The position numbers were made by a program, and so were the translations under genes. A DNA stretch of 64,000 nt, taken from the NCBI RefSeq assembly GCF_000613445.1, contig NZ_BAIZ01000002.1:62001-126000 (forward strand), written 5' to 3'. Shown here in pieces: positions 9,244 to 19,942 of the stretch; the stretch's first letter is position 1, and every line of letters starts with the position of its first letter. Under the pieces are notes generated by a model that was given only the letters and a program-made list of their open reading frames with translations, was not told the DNA's origin and did not search any database. This DNA is from Hoylesella shahii DSM 15611 = JCM 12083. Its GTDB lineage: Bacteria > Bacteroidota > Bacteroidia > Bacteroidales > Bacteroidaceae.

Positions 9244-10419
9244 GTGATTTTAAGAATACTCATACCTCTATTATTAGTAATCCTCTTGCCCGACCTCTAT
9301 ATCGAACGGCGCAATTGGAAAAGTAAACGCAAGGCGAAATGGCCTATGCGCACGCTCAGATGGATGATAACTCTGGGCATGGTGGCGTTTACTATCGTGA
9401 TGGCAACAGCTAAAAATTTCATTCCCGACAGCGTTGAGGTGCTCAACATCTTTATCGTTTGTCTGGGATTGCTTGTTGTTCCTAAATTTGTTTACGTGTG
9501 TTGCGCCATCGTGGGGCGTGCCATCGCACGCATGCAGCACTCCACAACAAACTGGGGAAAGGCTGTTGGCTATATGTTGGCGTTGTGTTGTATCTGCTTT
9601 TTTGCTTACGGATGGACCATCGAAGCCAATCGCTTAGTTGTAAAGCAAGTTGAAATCTACTCGCCCGACCTGCCAGAGGCTTTCGATGGCTATCGCATAG
9701 TGCAGTTTAGCGATGCGCATGTGGGTAGTTTTGTAGGCAGACATGCACACTTTTTAGAGCGAGCAGTAGACACAATTATGGCTCAACGCGCTGATGCTAT
9801 CGTGTTTACGGGCGACTTGCAGAATGTGCAGCCCTCAGAATTATATCCTTTTCGCCAACTCTTAAGCAGCATTAACGCTCGCGATGGGGTGTACTCGGTA
9901 CTTGGAAATCACGATTACAGCATGTATTTCAACGGAGATGAGGCCGTGAAGATAGCCAACGAGCGCGAAATGGTGTCGCGACAACGTCAGTTTGGATGGT
10001 ACTTGTTGCTTAACGAACATCGAGTGATACATCGTGGAGCCGACTCGATTGTGGTGGCTGGTACCGAAAACGATGGCAAACCGCCATTCCCCAAACGTTC
10101 AGACCTGGCTAAGGCCCTCAAAGGGGTGAACAAAAACGCTTTCGTGTTATTGCTTCAGCACGACCCCTCGTCGTGGGAACGCAGCATATTACCCAGTAGC
10201 AACGTGCAAGTAACACTCTCGGGGCACACCCATGGCGGACAAGTAGATATGCTTGGATTGCGCCCCACACGCATATTACTTCATCAAGACAAGGGACTAT
10301 ACACTCAAGGACAACGCTCGCTCTTTATTTCTTCGGGATTGGGAGGAGTTGTTCGCTTCCGTTTCGGCGTTCCACCCGAGGTGGTAGTCATCACCTTGCG
10401 CCGCGGACAGGTGCAGTAG
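9244..10419 (+). CDS. Membrane-anchored calcineurin-like metallophosphoesterase
   Basis: The 391-residue protein starts at a GTG and has several N-terminal membrane helices (LIPLLLVILLPDLY, MITLGMVAFTIVMAT, IFIVCLGLLVVPKFVYVC, GYMLALCCICFFAYGW). A phosphoesterase domain follows from about residue 140, with the metal-binding series DAHVG, GDLQN, GNHDY, an HDPSSW and SGHTHGGQ. The architecture resembles YaeI/YkuE-type enzymes, which act on lipid-linked phosphates such as UDP-diacylglucosamine, but the substrate cannot be read from sequence. The GTG start is chosen because it keeps the first helix intact. It is separated from the preceding gene by 32 bases. Confidence 0.85.
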   Translation: MILRILIPLLLVILLPDLYIERRNWKSKRKAKWPMRTLRWMITLGMVAFTIVMATAKNFIPDSVEVLNIFIVCLGLLVVPKFVYVCCAIVGRAIARMQHSTTNWGKAVGYMLALCCICFFAYGWTIEANRLVVKQVEIYSPDLPEAFDGYRIVQFSDAHVGSFVGRHAHFLERAVDTIMAQRADAIVFTGDLQNVQPSELYPFRQLLSSINARDGVYSVLGNHDYSMYFNGDEAVKIANEREMVSRQRQFGWYLLLNEHRVIHRGADSIVVAGTENDGKPPFPKRSDLAKALKGVNKNAFVLLLQHDPSSWERSILPSSNVQVTLSGHTHGGQVDMLGLRPTRILLHQDKGLYTQGQRSLFISSGLGGVVRFRFGVPPEVVVITLRRGQVQ

Positions 10420-10429
10420 GTAGTACGGT

Positions 10430-10474
10430 AGTAAGGAGTAAGTAGTAAAGGAGTAAGTAGTAAAGGAGTAAGTG
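10430..10474 (+). repeat. Short tandem repeat, about 15-nt period
   Basis: Three near-identical copies of a GTAAAGGAGTAAGTA-like unit follow the phosphoesterase stop codon. The remaining bases up to 10644 hold no gene and are rich in GTTAGC/CTTGTTA-like words. Confidence 0.75.
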
Positions 10475-10644
10475 GGCTAAGGATTAAATTAAATGCTTGT
10501 GTGGAAGCTTAGTATATCAGTCAGCAAGTAGTTGAATAAATCCCAAATAAGCTCTTTATAGCTTTGCTAGCTTGTTAACTTGTTAAGCATTAAGTTTGTT
10601 AGCTGCTCGACTTGTGAACCCATCAATATCTCATAGAAACAACA

Positions 10645-11403
10645 ATGTTAATTATCTATCGTATCTATCAGTTGTTAGTGGCTTATCCATTAATAATCTT
10701 GGCCACAGCGTTAACAGCCCTCGTAACCATCGTGGGGTGCTTTTTAGGCAACGGACACGTTTGGGGTTACTATCCAGGTAAATGCTGGTCGTGGTTTGTT
10801 ATTCGCATATTGTTATTACCCATTAAGGTAGAAGGTCGTGAAAATCTACAGCCTGGGCAATCGTATGTGTTTGCAGCCAACCACCAAGGAGCATTCGATA
10901 TCTTTATGATTTATGGCTTTTTGGGTCGCAACTTTAAATGGATGATGAAGCAATCGCTCCGCAAAATCCCCCTAGTGGGTAAGGCTTGTGAGGCCGCACA
11001 CCATATCTTTGTAGACAAACGCAGTGCCTCGAAGATAAAGAAAACCATCGACGAAGCTCGGCAAACCCTAAAGAATGGCATGTCGTTGGTGATTTTCCCC
11101 GAAGGCGCACGCACCTTTACAGGCCATATGGGCGTGTTTAGACGGGGAGCTTTTATGTTGGCCGACGAGTTGCAATTACCCATTGTGCCAGTAACCATCA
11201 ACGGATCGTTCGACGTTATGCCACGAACACGCGACCTAAAATGGGCTAGATGGCACAGGTTAAGGCTCACAATACACGCCCCGATAATGCCAATTTCGCA
11301 AGGACCAGACAATATCAAGTTTCTAGAACAGCAAAGTTATGAGGTGATAATGAACGGACTTGTACCCCAATATCAGGGCTTTGAACACAATCCCGACCAA
11401 TAA
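10645..11403 (+). CDS. plsC: 1-acyl-sn-glycerol-3-phosphate acyltransferase
   Basis: Transfers an acyl chain to lysophosphatidic acid to make phosphatidic acid at the inner membrane. The 252-residue protein has an N-terminal hydrophobic segment (YPLIILATALTALVTIVGCFL). It also has the PlsC motifs NHQGAFD (NHX4D, residues 79-85) and FPEGART (151-157), plus VPVTINGS. The length is typical. The gene is monocistronic by spacing: a repeat-containing gap precedes it and a strong promoter for the next gene follows. Confidence 0.9.
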   Translation: MLIIYRIYQLLVAYPLIILATALTALVTIVGCFLGNGHVWGYYPGKCWSWFVIRILLLPIKVEGRENLQPGQSYVFAANHQGAFDIFMIYGFLGRNFKWMMKQSLRKIPLVGKACEAAHHIFVDKRSASKIKKTIDEARQTLKNGMSLVIFPEGARTFTGHMGVFRRGAFMLADELQLPIVPVTINGSFDVMPRTRDLKWARWHRLRLTIHAPIMPISQGPDNIKFLEQQSYEVIMNGLVPQYQGFEHNPDQ

Positions 11404-11440
11404 TCGCAACCTTGTTATCAAAAAACACGCACGTTGCGCT

Positions 11441-11470
11441 TTGAACTTCTAAGAAATAACCTTACCTTTG
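11441..11470 (+). promoter_or_regulatory. Strong two-box promoter of the glycosyltransferase gene
   Basis: TTTG-type consensus is met exactly: TTG at 11441-11443, a 19-bp spacer and TACCTTTG at 11463-11470. The start codon is 28 bp downstream. Confidence 0.75.
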
Positions 11471-11498
11471 CAAAAGTAGAACCAACACAGAACACGGC

Positions 11499-12248
11499 AT
11501 GAACACAAGCGACAGCATCGTTATCATCCCTACTTATAACGAAAAAGAAAACATTGAGAAAATTATTCGAGCCGTCTTTGCACTCGAAAAATGTTTCCAT
11601 ATCCTTGTTATCGACGACGGAAGTCCCGACGGAACGGCCGCCATTGTGCGCCGACTAATGGAGACTGAGTTTGGCGAACGCTTGTTTATGCTTGAGCGAA
11701 AAGGCAAACAGGGATTGGGAACAGCCTATATCACGGGCTTTAAGTGGGCGCTAGAACGCGACTATCAGTATATCTTTGAGATGGATGCCGACTTTAGTCA
11801 CGACCCAACAGACTTGCCTCGACTTTATTCGGCCTGCCATGACGAAGGCTTTGATGTGGCCATTGGGTCGCGTTATGTTAGTGGCGTAAACGTTGTAAAC
11901 TGGCCTATCGGGCGTGTACTGATGAGTTATTTCGCCTCTAAGTACGTGCGTTTCGTCACTGGTTTCACGGTTCACGACACCACAGCGGGCTTTAAATGCT
12001 ACCGTCGCAGGGTACTTCAAACCATCCCGCTCGACGAAGTGCGTTTCAAAGGCTATGGTTTCCAAATCGAAATGAAATACACCGCTTATAAAATAGGCTT
12101 TAAAATAAAAGAAGTTCCCGTTATCTTTGTCAACCGACGAGAAGGAACAAGCAAAATGAGTGGAGGCATATTTGGTGAAGCTTTCTTTGGAGTGATGCGT
12201 TTAAGACTCGATGGATGGCTTCGTAAATATCCGCCAATAAAAGAATGA
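11499..12248 (+). CDS. Polyprenol monophosphomannose synthase-like glycosyltransferase (GT2)
   Basis: The 249-residue GT-A enzyme begins IVIIPTYNEKENIEKII and carries the nucleotide-sugar motif VIDDGSPDGT (residues 38-46) and the metal-binding DADFSHDP (96-103). These are the hallmarks of dolichol/polyprenol-phosphate mannose synthases, which load a sugar onto a lipid carrier on the cytoplasmic face. There is no C-terminal membrane domain, so it is the soluble form. The acceptor is probably undecaprenyl phosphate; the sugar is not certain. It stands alone between its own promoter and a terminator. Confidence 0.85.
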   Translation: MNTSDSIVIIPTYNEKENIEKIIRAVFALEKCFHILVIDDGSPDGTAAIVRRLMETEFGERLFMLERKGKQGLGTAYITGFKWALERDYQYIFEMDADFSHDPTDLPRLYSACHDEGFDVAIGSRYVSGVNVVNWPIGRVLMSYFASKYVRFVTGFTVHDTTAGFKCYRRRVLQTIPLDEVRFKGYGFQIEMKYTAYKIGFKIKEVPVIFVNRREGTSKMSGGIFGEAFFGVMRLRLDGWLRKYPPIKE

Positions 12249-12263
12249 ACACCCATGGGTGAA

Positions 12264-12309
12264 CATGAAAAGGAGTGGAAAGCACTTGCGGCTTCCACTC
12301 CTTTTCATG
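12264..12309 (+). terminator. 17-bp hairpin after the glycosyltransferase gene
   Basis: A perfect 17-bp stem (12264-12280 with 12293-12309) with a 12-nt loop starts 16 bases past the stop codon. The base of the stem is AAAAGG/CCTTTT. There is no long T-tract after it, so termination may be partial. It is followed by degenerate GAGTT-rich words up to 12375. Confidence 0.6.
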
Positions 12310-12519
12310 GCATTATGAGTTTGTACGATTATGAGTTAGTGAGTTTATGGGTTGCTGAGTTATTGAGTTTGTTTATTGCTCGATACGATAATTAGGGAGA
12401 ACGAACCATCAGTAAATCAATATTTCTGCACAAACCAAGTAACACTTCATCACATAAGCGCGCGAACGCAAGATAAAAACAAACTTAAAACGCATCACAT
12501 CACACCACCAAATATTCGA

Positions 12520-15500
12520 ATGTCGATTAATATCCAACATTTATATGCCGGTGAGCCTCAGGCTGCCGCTCTCGATAAAACCCTTGCCGATAGCACCATT
12601 CGTCGCATTTTTCTTCAAGGTATGGTCGCTTCTGCCGCGCCCGTGTTCTTTTCGGGCATGGCCAAACGGCGCCCACAAACAACTATTTTCGTGTTACAAG
12701 ATGCCGACGAAGCAGGATATTTCTACCAAGATTTGGTGCAATTGATGGGCAACGACGATGTGTTATATTTCCCCTCGTCGTATAGACGCGCCGTTAAATA
12801 TGGTCAGCGCGATGCTGCTAACGAAATATTGCGCACCGAAGTGCTGGCTAGATTGGCCGCCGAGAGGTGCACTTACGTGGTTTGTTCGCCCGATGCGTTG
12901 AGCGAACTGGTGGTGTCAAAGCAACGATTAGACGAACGCACCTTGCGATTAAACGTGGGACAGACCATTGATGTGGTGCAGATGGTGAAGACATTGCGCA
13001 GCTTCGACTTTCAAGAAGTGGACTATGTGTACGAACCAGGGCAGTTTGCTGTGCGCGGAAGTATTGTAGATATCTACTCGTATAGTCATGAATTGCCTTT
13101 CCGTATCGACTTCTTCGGCGACGAAATAGACACTATTCGCACCTTTGATGTAGAAAATCAGTTGTCGAAAGAGAAGCGACAGGCCGTCGAAATAGTGCCC
13201 GAATTGGCTAGACAATCCAATGAAAAAGTGTCGTTCTTAACCCTTTTGCCACCAGATGCCTTGTTGGTAATGAGAGATTTTGGCTATGTTCGCGACACCA
13301 TTCAGCGCATTTACGAAGAAGGTTTCGCCCATCAAGCCTTAGAAGCACAGTTGGATGGCGCCACCGAAGTGGAACAACAGCAAATAAAAATGGCCATGCA
13401 GAAAGAGTTGCAGCTTATAACGGGCGCTAGGTTTGCCAATGATGCGTTGGCCTTTCGCCATGTTTACATCGGCAGCAAACCATCTGATGACGTACAAGCC
13501 ACCATTAATTTTAACTTCTCGGCCCAACCATTATTTCATAAAAACTTCGACCTTCTGCGCCAAACACTCGAAGACTATCAGCTGCAAGGCTACCGATTGG
13601 TGATCTTGGCGGATAGTAAGAAGCAGCAAGAACGTCTTCGCGACATCCTTATTGCCGAACAAAAGTCGGCCGTCCCTTTGCAAATGGAGTCGGCAGGCGA
13701 ATTTACTTTGCATGCAGGATATGTGGATAACGACCTGCGTATCTGCTTCTTTACCGACCACCAAATATTCGATCGCTTTCATAAATACAACCTTAAGAGC
13801 GACCGAGCACGTGCAGGAAAGCTGGCATTAACAATGAAAGAACTGCAAGAGATGGAGCCTGGCGACTTTATTGTGCACGTAGACTTTGGCATTGGTAAGT
13901 TTGGAGGATTGGTTCGTGTGCCCACTGGCAACTCTTATCAAGAGATGATACGTATTGTTTACCAAAACAACGACAAGGTAGATGTCTCTATTCATTCGCT
14001 TTATAAGATTTCGCGCTACCGTAAAGGCACGGCAGCCGAACAACCACGACTCTCTACTTTGGGCACAGGAGCTTGGGAACGACTGAAAGAGAAAACCAAA
14101 AAACGCATCAAAGATATTGCTCGCGACCTCATAAAACTTTATGCCAAACGGCGCACCGAGCGAGGTTTTGCCTTTAGTCACGACTCTTTTATGCAGCACG
14201 AACTGGAAGCTAGCTTCCTTTATGAAGACACACCCGACCAGCTAAAGGCTACAACCGAGGTGAAAGCCGACATGGAACGAGCACGCCCAATGGACCGACT
14301 AGTGTGTGGCGACGTGGGTTTTGGTAAAACCGAAGTGGCTATAAGAGCGGCATTTAAGGCCGCATGCGACTCTAAACAGGTGGCTGTGATGGTGCCAACA
14401 ACGGTTTTAGCCTTCCAACACTTTAAAACTTTCAGCAAACGATTAGAGAATTTACCCGTAAGAGTAGACTATCTGTCGCGCGCTCGTTCGGCAAAACAAA
14501 CCCGACAAGTGCTCGACGACCTTGCTGCAGGTAAGATTGATATCATCATTGGCACGCATAAGCTCATCGGAAAAACTGTTAAATGGCACGACTTGGGACT
14601 GCTCATTATCGACGAAGAGCAAAAGTTCGGCGTGTCTACCAAAGAAAAACTGCGTACGCTTAAAACCAATGTCGATACGCTCACCATGTCGGCAACGCCA
14701 ATTCCGCGCACGTTGCAGTTCTCATTGATGGGTGCGCGCGATATGAGTGTGATGAGAACGCCTCCCCCAAACCGCCATCCCATACACACAGAGATAGCAA
14801 CTTTCGATGGCGCATTCATTGCTGATGCCATCAATTTCGAAATGAGCAGAAATGGACAGGTGTATTTCGTCAACGACCGCATAGCAAATCTCCCCGAATT
14901 GGCCAACATCATACGTAAGCATGTGCCGATTGCCGTGTAGTTATAGCGCATGGACAGATGAAACCAGAAGACTTGGAGAACGCGCTTATCGACTTTATGA
15001 ACCACGAATACGATGTGTTGCTCTCTACTTCGATAATCGAAAACGGCATCGATATATCCAATGCCAACACCATTATCGTGAACCATGCCCACAAAGTGGG
15101 CTTGAGCGACCTGCATCAGATGCGCGGTCGTGTGGGTAGGAGCAACCGCAAAGCCTTCTGTTACTTGCTTGCGCCACCCCTTTCGGCCTTAACACCCGAT
15201 GCTCGACGCCGCTTAGAGGCACTCGAAACGTTCTCCGACCTAGGCAGTGGCTTTAACATCGCTATGCAAGACCTGGATATTCGCGGGGCTGGCAACCTAC
15301 TTGGAGCCGAACAGAGTGGTTTTATGGAAGATTTGGGCTACGAAACGTATCAGAAAATACTGTCGCAAGCTGTTACCGAACTGCGTAACGACGAGTTTGC
15401 AGACCTCTATGCCGAGAGTATTGAGCAAGGAGAAGAGGTGGGAGGTGACCAGTTTGTGGAAGATTGCGCCTTGGAAAGCGACCTCGAAATGTATTTCCCC

Positions 15501-15929
15501 GACAACTACGTGCCAGGAAGCAGCGAACGAATGTTGCTCTATCGCGAACTGGATAACATCGAGAACGATGCCGAACTGGACGCTTATCGCAATAGGCTTA
15601 TAGACCGCTTCGGTCCTGTTCCGCCTCAAGGCGATGAACTGATGCAGGTGGTGGCACTGCGACGAATTGGCAAACGATTGGGCTGCGAGAAGATAATGCT
15701 AAAGCAAGGTCGCATGCTGATGCAGTTTGTTAGCAACCCCAACAGTGCCTACTATCGCTCAAAGGCATTTGATAACGTGCTTACTTACATCGGAAACAAC
15801 CCCAGACGTTGCGACTTGAAAGAAACTAACGGCCGAAGAATGATGCATGTGTCGAACGTTCCCACTGTGGGCGATGCCGTTAAGGTGCTGCGAACCATCG
15901 AAAATAAAACTAAAATAGCAGTGGGGTAG
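12520..15929 (+). CDS. mfd: Transcription-repair coupling factor (frame broken near 14926)
   Basis: Mfd displaces RNA polymerase stalled at DNA damage and recruits UvrA. The first frame (start chosen at 12520, MSINIQHLYAGEP) contains the UvrB-like N-terminal module, the RNA-polymerase-interacting domain (EMEPGDFIVHVDFGIGKFGG), Walker A CGDVGFGKTE, the DEEQ box IIDEEQKFG and SATPIPRT. It stops after KHVPIAV. The second frame continues VVIAHGQMKPEDLENALIDFM, with STSIIENGIDI, QMRGRVGR and the TRCF C-terminal domain ending NKTKIAVG. Restoring one base (C) near 14926 (CCC GAT TGC CGT GTA) rejoins them into about 1136 aa. An indel in the sequence is the likely cause. The 48-codon extension upstream of 12520 looks non-coding. 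Confidence 0.9.
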
Positions 15930-16046
15930 GTCTAAAACCTTAGCTACACCTTATTATATATAGCGCGTGCGTGCGAGAAACAAACGCACAATCATCAACC
16001 AAGGGCCACCAATGATGTGCCCATAACAAGAAAGAGAATATCAATT

Positions 16047-16328
16047 ATGACCATCACACACACCAACAACGAACGCCAAGGCGAGTTTGTGGCCTTCGAA
16101 GGCGAAGAACGAGTGGGCTACATCAGCTACGAATGGGTAGACAATAATTGCTTTGCCATTCTGCATACCGTGGTTTTGCCCGAACATAAGGGTAAGGGTA
16201 TTGCCAAAATACTGCTTGATGCTGCCGCCGATTACGCTCGCAAGCATAACAAGAAGATAAAAGATGTATGTTCTTTTGTCACTGTGCAGTTTGAACGAAA
16301 CGATAAATACAACGATGTTAAGGCCTAG
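16047..16328 (+). CDS. Small GNAT-type acetyltransferase (YjdJ-like)
   Basis: A 93-residue protein with the compact acetyltransferase fold: FEGEERVGYISYEW, then HTVVLPEHKGKGIAKILLDAAADYARKHNKKI, where HKGKGIA is the acetyl-CoA pyrophosphate loop. It matches the small YjdJ/GNAT-CG group whose substrate is unknown. The ATG at 16047 is preferred to 16017 because MTITHTNNERQGEF is the usual start. It lies alone between mfd and the cytochrome bd operon. Confidence 0.8.
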   Translation: MTITHTNNERQGEFVAFEGEERVGYISYEWVDNNCFAILHTVVLPEHKGKGIAKILLDAAADYARKHNKKIKDVCSFVTVQFERNDKYNDVKA

Positions 16329-16466
16329 TCGTCTTGACAAGAGGGTGTCCATAACTAATCAGTATGAAGCTTTTAAATATTAATTCCAACGCTTTGTACA
16401 ACGTTTAAGTGTCAATAAGTTTGTAAAAAAATCACCATTCGCCCACGTTATTACAATTATTTTTCT

Positions 16467-16474
16467 TACATTTG
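16467..16474 (+). promoter_or_regulatory. -7 box of the cytochrome bd operon
   Basis: TACATTTG matches TAnnTTTG 25 bp before the first gene (16499). The upstream box is poor (TTA at 16 bp), which would fit an activator-dependent promoter, though that is inference. Confidence 0.5.
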
Positions 16475-16498
16475 CACATTGTAATCATTACAATAAGA

Positions 16499-16723
16499 AT
16501 GAACAAGACTAACTTTTGGTATCGTGTGTTCGATCTATACTACGATGGTTTCAGAAGCATGACCCTAGGAAAGAAGTTGTGGTTGGTGATATTCATCAAG
16601 CTCTTCATCATGTTTGCCATCTTAAAGGTGTTTTTCTTCCCCAACTTTTTAAAGGCCAATGCGCCTAAAGGTGGGGAAGCCGACTTTGTGTCGCGTACAC
16701 TCAACGAGCGACAGGCTCGATAA
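16499..16723 (+). CDS. DUF4492 family protein of the cytochrome bd operon
   Basis: A 74-residue protein with one strongly hydrophobic helix (LWLVIFIKLFIMFAILKVFFFP). The order charged start, YDGFRSM, helix, NFLKAN fits the small DUF4492 family, which in Bacteroidetes is found directly upstream of cydA. It may assist assembly or stability of the oxidase, as small bd subunits do in other bacteria, but no sequence homology to CydX is claimed. The start at 16499 was chosen because the longer frame overlaps the promoter. Confidence 0.8.
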   Translation: MNKTNFWYRVFDLYYDGFRSMTLGKKLWLVIFIKLFIMFAILKVFFFPNFLKANAPKGGEADFVSRTLNERQAR

Positions 16724-16828
16724 TAGTCCTGTCTCGCGCGTGCTAATGCCCTAGAATGACTAGGAAAGCGCAACAACTAGATAACCTAATCCCCCCAAAG
16801 GCGAAACTAAATATTATTAAAATAAACT

Positions 16829-18390
16829 ATGTTCAATCAACTATTTCTAGACATCTCTGCAGGTACGATTGATTGGTCGCGTGCGCAATTTGCCCTAACG
16901 GCCATGTACCACTGGCTATTTGTGCCATTAACGCTTGGTCTTGCTGTTATTATGGGCATCACCGAGACATGCTATTATCGCACAAAGAAGCAATTTTGGA
17001 AAGATGTGGCGCGTTTCTGGCAAAAGCTTTTCGGCATCAACTTTGCCATGGGTGTGGCCACGGGTATCATTCTTGAGTTTCAGTTTGGAACCAACTGGAG
17101 CAACTATTCTTGGTTTGTAGGCGACATCTTTGGTGCGCCTTTGGCCATCGAAGGCATTTTGGCTTTCTTTATGGAAAGTACATTTGTGGCCGTAATGTTC
17201 TTTGGATGGAATAAAGTTTCTTCGGGTTTCCACCTTGCATCTACATGGCTCACGGGTCTTGGTGCTACCATTTCGGCTTGGTGGATATTGGTGGCCAATG
17301 CTGGATGCAATACCCCGTGGGTTGCGAGTTCAATCCTGATACCATGCGTAACGAGATGGTTAGCTTCGTAGATGTGGCCTTGTCGCCCTTTGCTATCGAC
17401 AAGTTCTGCCACACTGTTACCTCTTCGTGGATTGTTGGAGCTGTATTCGTAGTAGCCGTTAGTTCTTACTACCTTCTTAAGAAGCGCGAAACAGAATTGG
17501 CTAAGCAGAGTTTGAAGATTGCTGCTTGCGTTGGCTTTGTGGCTTCGTTGCTCGCTGGCATCACAGGTCACCATTCAGCAACGCTCGTTGGTAAGGTTCA
17601 GCCCATGAAATTGGCTGCCATGGAAGCACTCTGCAAGGGTGGCGAGAGCCAGAGCCTCACTGCAATTGCGCTAGTTAATCCCTTTAAACAATACGATTAT
17701 CGTAGTGGCGAAGAATTGGCATGCCATGTTTCTATTCCTTATGCTCTTTCGATGATGGCTACGCACAGCATGCATGGCTTTGTACCTGGTGTTAACGATC
17801 TGCTCGACGGATATGTTAAGGCTGATGGTACACGCGAACCATCGGTGGCCGAGAAGATTGTGATGGGTAAAGCTGCTGTTAATGCCTTGATGACTTATCG
17901 CAAGGCAAAGACCGAAGGCAACCAAACCCTGGCGCAAAAGATGTTGCCTGTTATCAGAGCCAATATGAAATACTTTGGATATGGCTATGTTGAGAATGGC
18001 GATCAGATTGTTCCCAACATCCCTCTTTGTTTCTGGTCGTTCCGCATAATGGTGGGTATGGGCTCGTTCTTCGTACTTTTCTTTGCCGTTCTCTACTTCT
18101 TCTGCTATCGCAAAGAAGTTTCCAACGCTCGTTGGTTGCTCATCTTGGGCATTTGCTCTTTGCCAATGGCTTACATCGCATCAGAGGCAGGATGGGTATT
18201 GGCCGAAATGGGACGCCAACCTTGGACCATTCAAGACATGCTGCCCACTTGGGTGGCTGTGAGTGATGTCGGTGCTTCGTCTATCGCCACAACCTTCTTC
18301 CTCTTCTTGGGCTTGTTCACCTTATTGCTCGTGGTTGAGATTAGCATCTTGATTAAGCAGATTAAAAAAGGCCCTGAGTACGGAAAATAA
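16829..18390 (+). CDS. cydA: Cytochrome bd ubiquinol oxidase subunit I (frame broken near 17302)
   Basis: CydA carries haems b558, b595 and d and oxidises quinol while reducing oxygen. The first frame starts [31 protein letters not shown], with the conserved early His, and runs through [18 protein letters not shown] and WWILVANA before losing frame. The second frame continues [11 protein letters not shown] (with VxxNxWMQxPxG broken at the junction) to the CydA C-terminus ([14 protein letters not shown]). Adding one T (GCT TGG ATG) at about 17302 restores about 520 aa. The long Q-loop insertion of E. coli CydA is not obvious. It sits between DUF4492 and cydB. The break is probably a sequence error. 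Confidence 0.9.
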
Positions 18391-18587
18391 ATGCTAACCC
18401 CTTGTTTGGCCGTAGGCTGTGGGCTTGCTTGTCCTTGGTTTTGCCCCTTGGGGCGAATGTTGCATGGCAAACTGCCTGCGCATAAGTCTCAAATAGTGGT
18501 ATTGTCTGCACGCTTTGCATCGAAAGTATAGGCCATAGACAACAATCACAAACGAACGTGCCGAACAAAAAGAAAAGAAATAAACTC

Positions 18588-19730
18588 ATGTCATACGAAT
18601 TTTTGCAACATTATTGGTGGTTCTTGGTGTCGCTCTTAGGCGCGCTCCTCGTGTTCCTGATGTTTGTTCAGGGCGCCAACACCCTTATATTCACCCTCGG
18701 CAAGACCGAGAACGAACGTCGCTTGGTGGTTAACTCCACAGGGCGTAAGTGGGAATTCACCTTCACCACATTGGTAACGTTTGGTGGAGCCTTCTTTGCT
18801 TCCTTCCCTTTGTTTTATAGCACAAGCTTTGGAGGCGCTTATTGGCTTTGGATGATTATCCTTTTCTCGTTTGTTATTCAGGCTGTTAGCTATGAGTTTC
18901 AAAACAAATTGGGTAACCTTTTAGGTACTCGCACCTTCCAAACATTCCTTATTATTAACGGTGTACTTGGTCCTGTTCTCTTGGGTGGAGCAGTGGCTAC
19001 GTTCTTCAATGGCTCTAATTTCATTGTCGACAAAGGCAATATCACCAGCATGGTACAACCTGTTATTAGCCGTTGGGCCAACGCTAGTCATGGACTTGAC
19101 GCGCTGCTCGATATTTGGAATGTAGTTTTAGGTGTCGCTGTGTTCTTCTTGGCACGTGTGTTGGGCTTGCTCTACATCATTAACAACGTAGAACACGACA
19201 ACATTGTTACCCGTTCTCGCAAGCAATTGGGTCTTAACACGGCCGTGTTCTTGGCTTTCTTCTTGAGCTTCTTGGTGCATTTGCTGTTGAAAGATGGCTT
19301 TGCTTACGACCCACAAACAGGACTCATCTTTATCGAATCTTATAAGTATCTGCACAACCTGCTGTCGATGTGGTATCTCACCCTCGTGCTTTTGGTAGGT
19401 GTTGTGTCGTTGCTTTATGGCATAGCGCGCACCCTTTTTAGTGCCAATTTCAAGTACGGCATCTGGTTTGGCGGTGTAGGTGTGGTGCTGGTGGTATTGG
19501 TATTGCTGCTTTGTGCTGGCTGGAACAACACCGCTTATTATCCTTCTAACGCTGACTTGCAAAGCTCGCTCACCATTGCCAACAGCTCTGGTAGTGTGTT
19601 TACACTAACAGCCATGTCGGTTGTGTCGCTTCTTATCCCCTTTGTTTTGGTTTATATATTTGCTGCTTGGCGTGCCATCGACCGCAAGTCTATTACCGAA
19701 CAAGAGATAACCGAAGACGAAAGTTACTAA
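18588..19730 (+). CDS. cydB: Cytochrome bd ubiquinol oxidase subunit II
   Basis: The 380-residue multi-helix partner of CydA. It starts MSYEFLQHYWWFLVSLLGALLVFLMFVQGANTL, a form typical of Bacteroidetes CydB, and has roughly eight or nine hydrophobic helices, with the conserved LEWYLL-like and NASHGLDALLDIWN segments. The ATG at 18588 is preferred to the GTG at 18558, whose added PNKKKRNKL is unlikely. The 197-base gap after cydA is longer than usual within this operon and contains no gene. The oxidase would allow respiration or oxygen scavenging at low oxygen, in line with a nanaerobic anaerobe. Confidence 0.9.
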   Translation: MSYEFLQHYWWFLVSLLGALLVFLMFVQGANTLIFTLGKTENERRLVVNSTGRKWEFTFTTLVTFGGAFFASFPLFYSTSFGGAYWLWMIILFSFVIQAVSYEFQNKLGNLLGTRTFQTFLIINGVLGPVLLGGAVATFFNGSNFIVDKGNITSMVQPVISRWANASHGLDALLDIWNVVLGVAVFFLARVLGLLYIINNVEHDNIVTRSRKQLGLNTAVFLAFFLSFLVHLLLKDGFAYDPQTGLIFIESYKYLHNLLSMWYLTLVLLVGVVSLLYGIARTLFSANFKYGIWFGGVGVVLVVLVLLLCAGWNNTAYYPSNADLQSSLTIANSSGSVFTLTAMSVVSLLIPFVLVYIFAAWRAIDRKSITEQEITEDESY

Positions 19731-19942
19731 ACATTTACGGGTTGACGGGGCTGTAAGCTTCTAAACCAACGGGTTCTTTTAAGTATTGATGTGTGGGTAT
19801 TCATCTAGATGTCTGCCCAACGCATTGTTCTTAACATGTGCGAACCATTTGGTTAAGACGTTTACAGCAACGTCAACCCTCTTTTTTTCTCACTTTGCGC
19901 GCCAGTGCGTAAATACATCAATTCAACATAAACATCTGCCTT

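Noticed and set aside
12376..12519. N-terminal extension of mfd
   Set aside because: The 48 codons are low-complexity and do not resemble Mfd; the ATG at 12520 gives the expected beginning.
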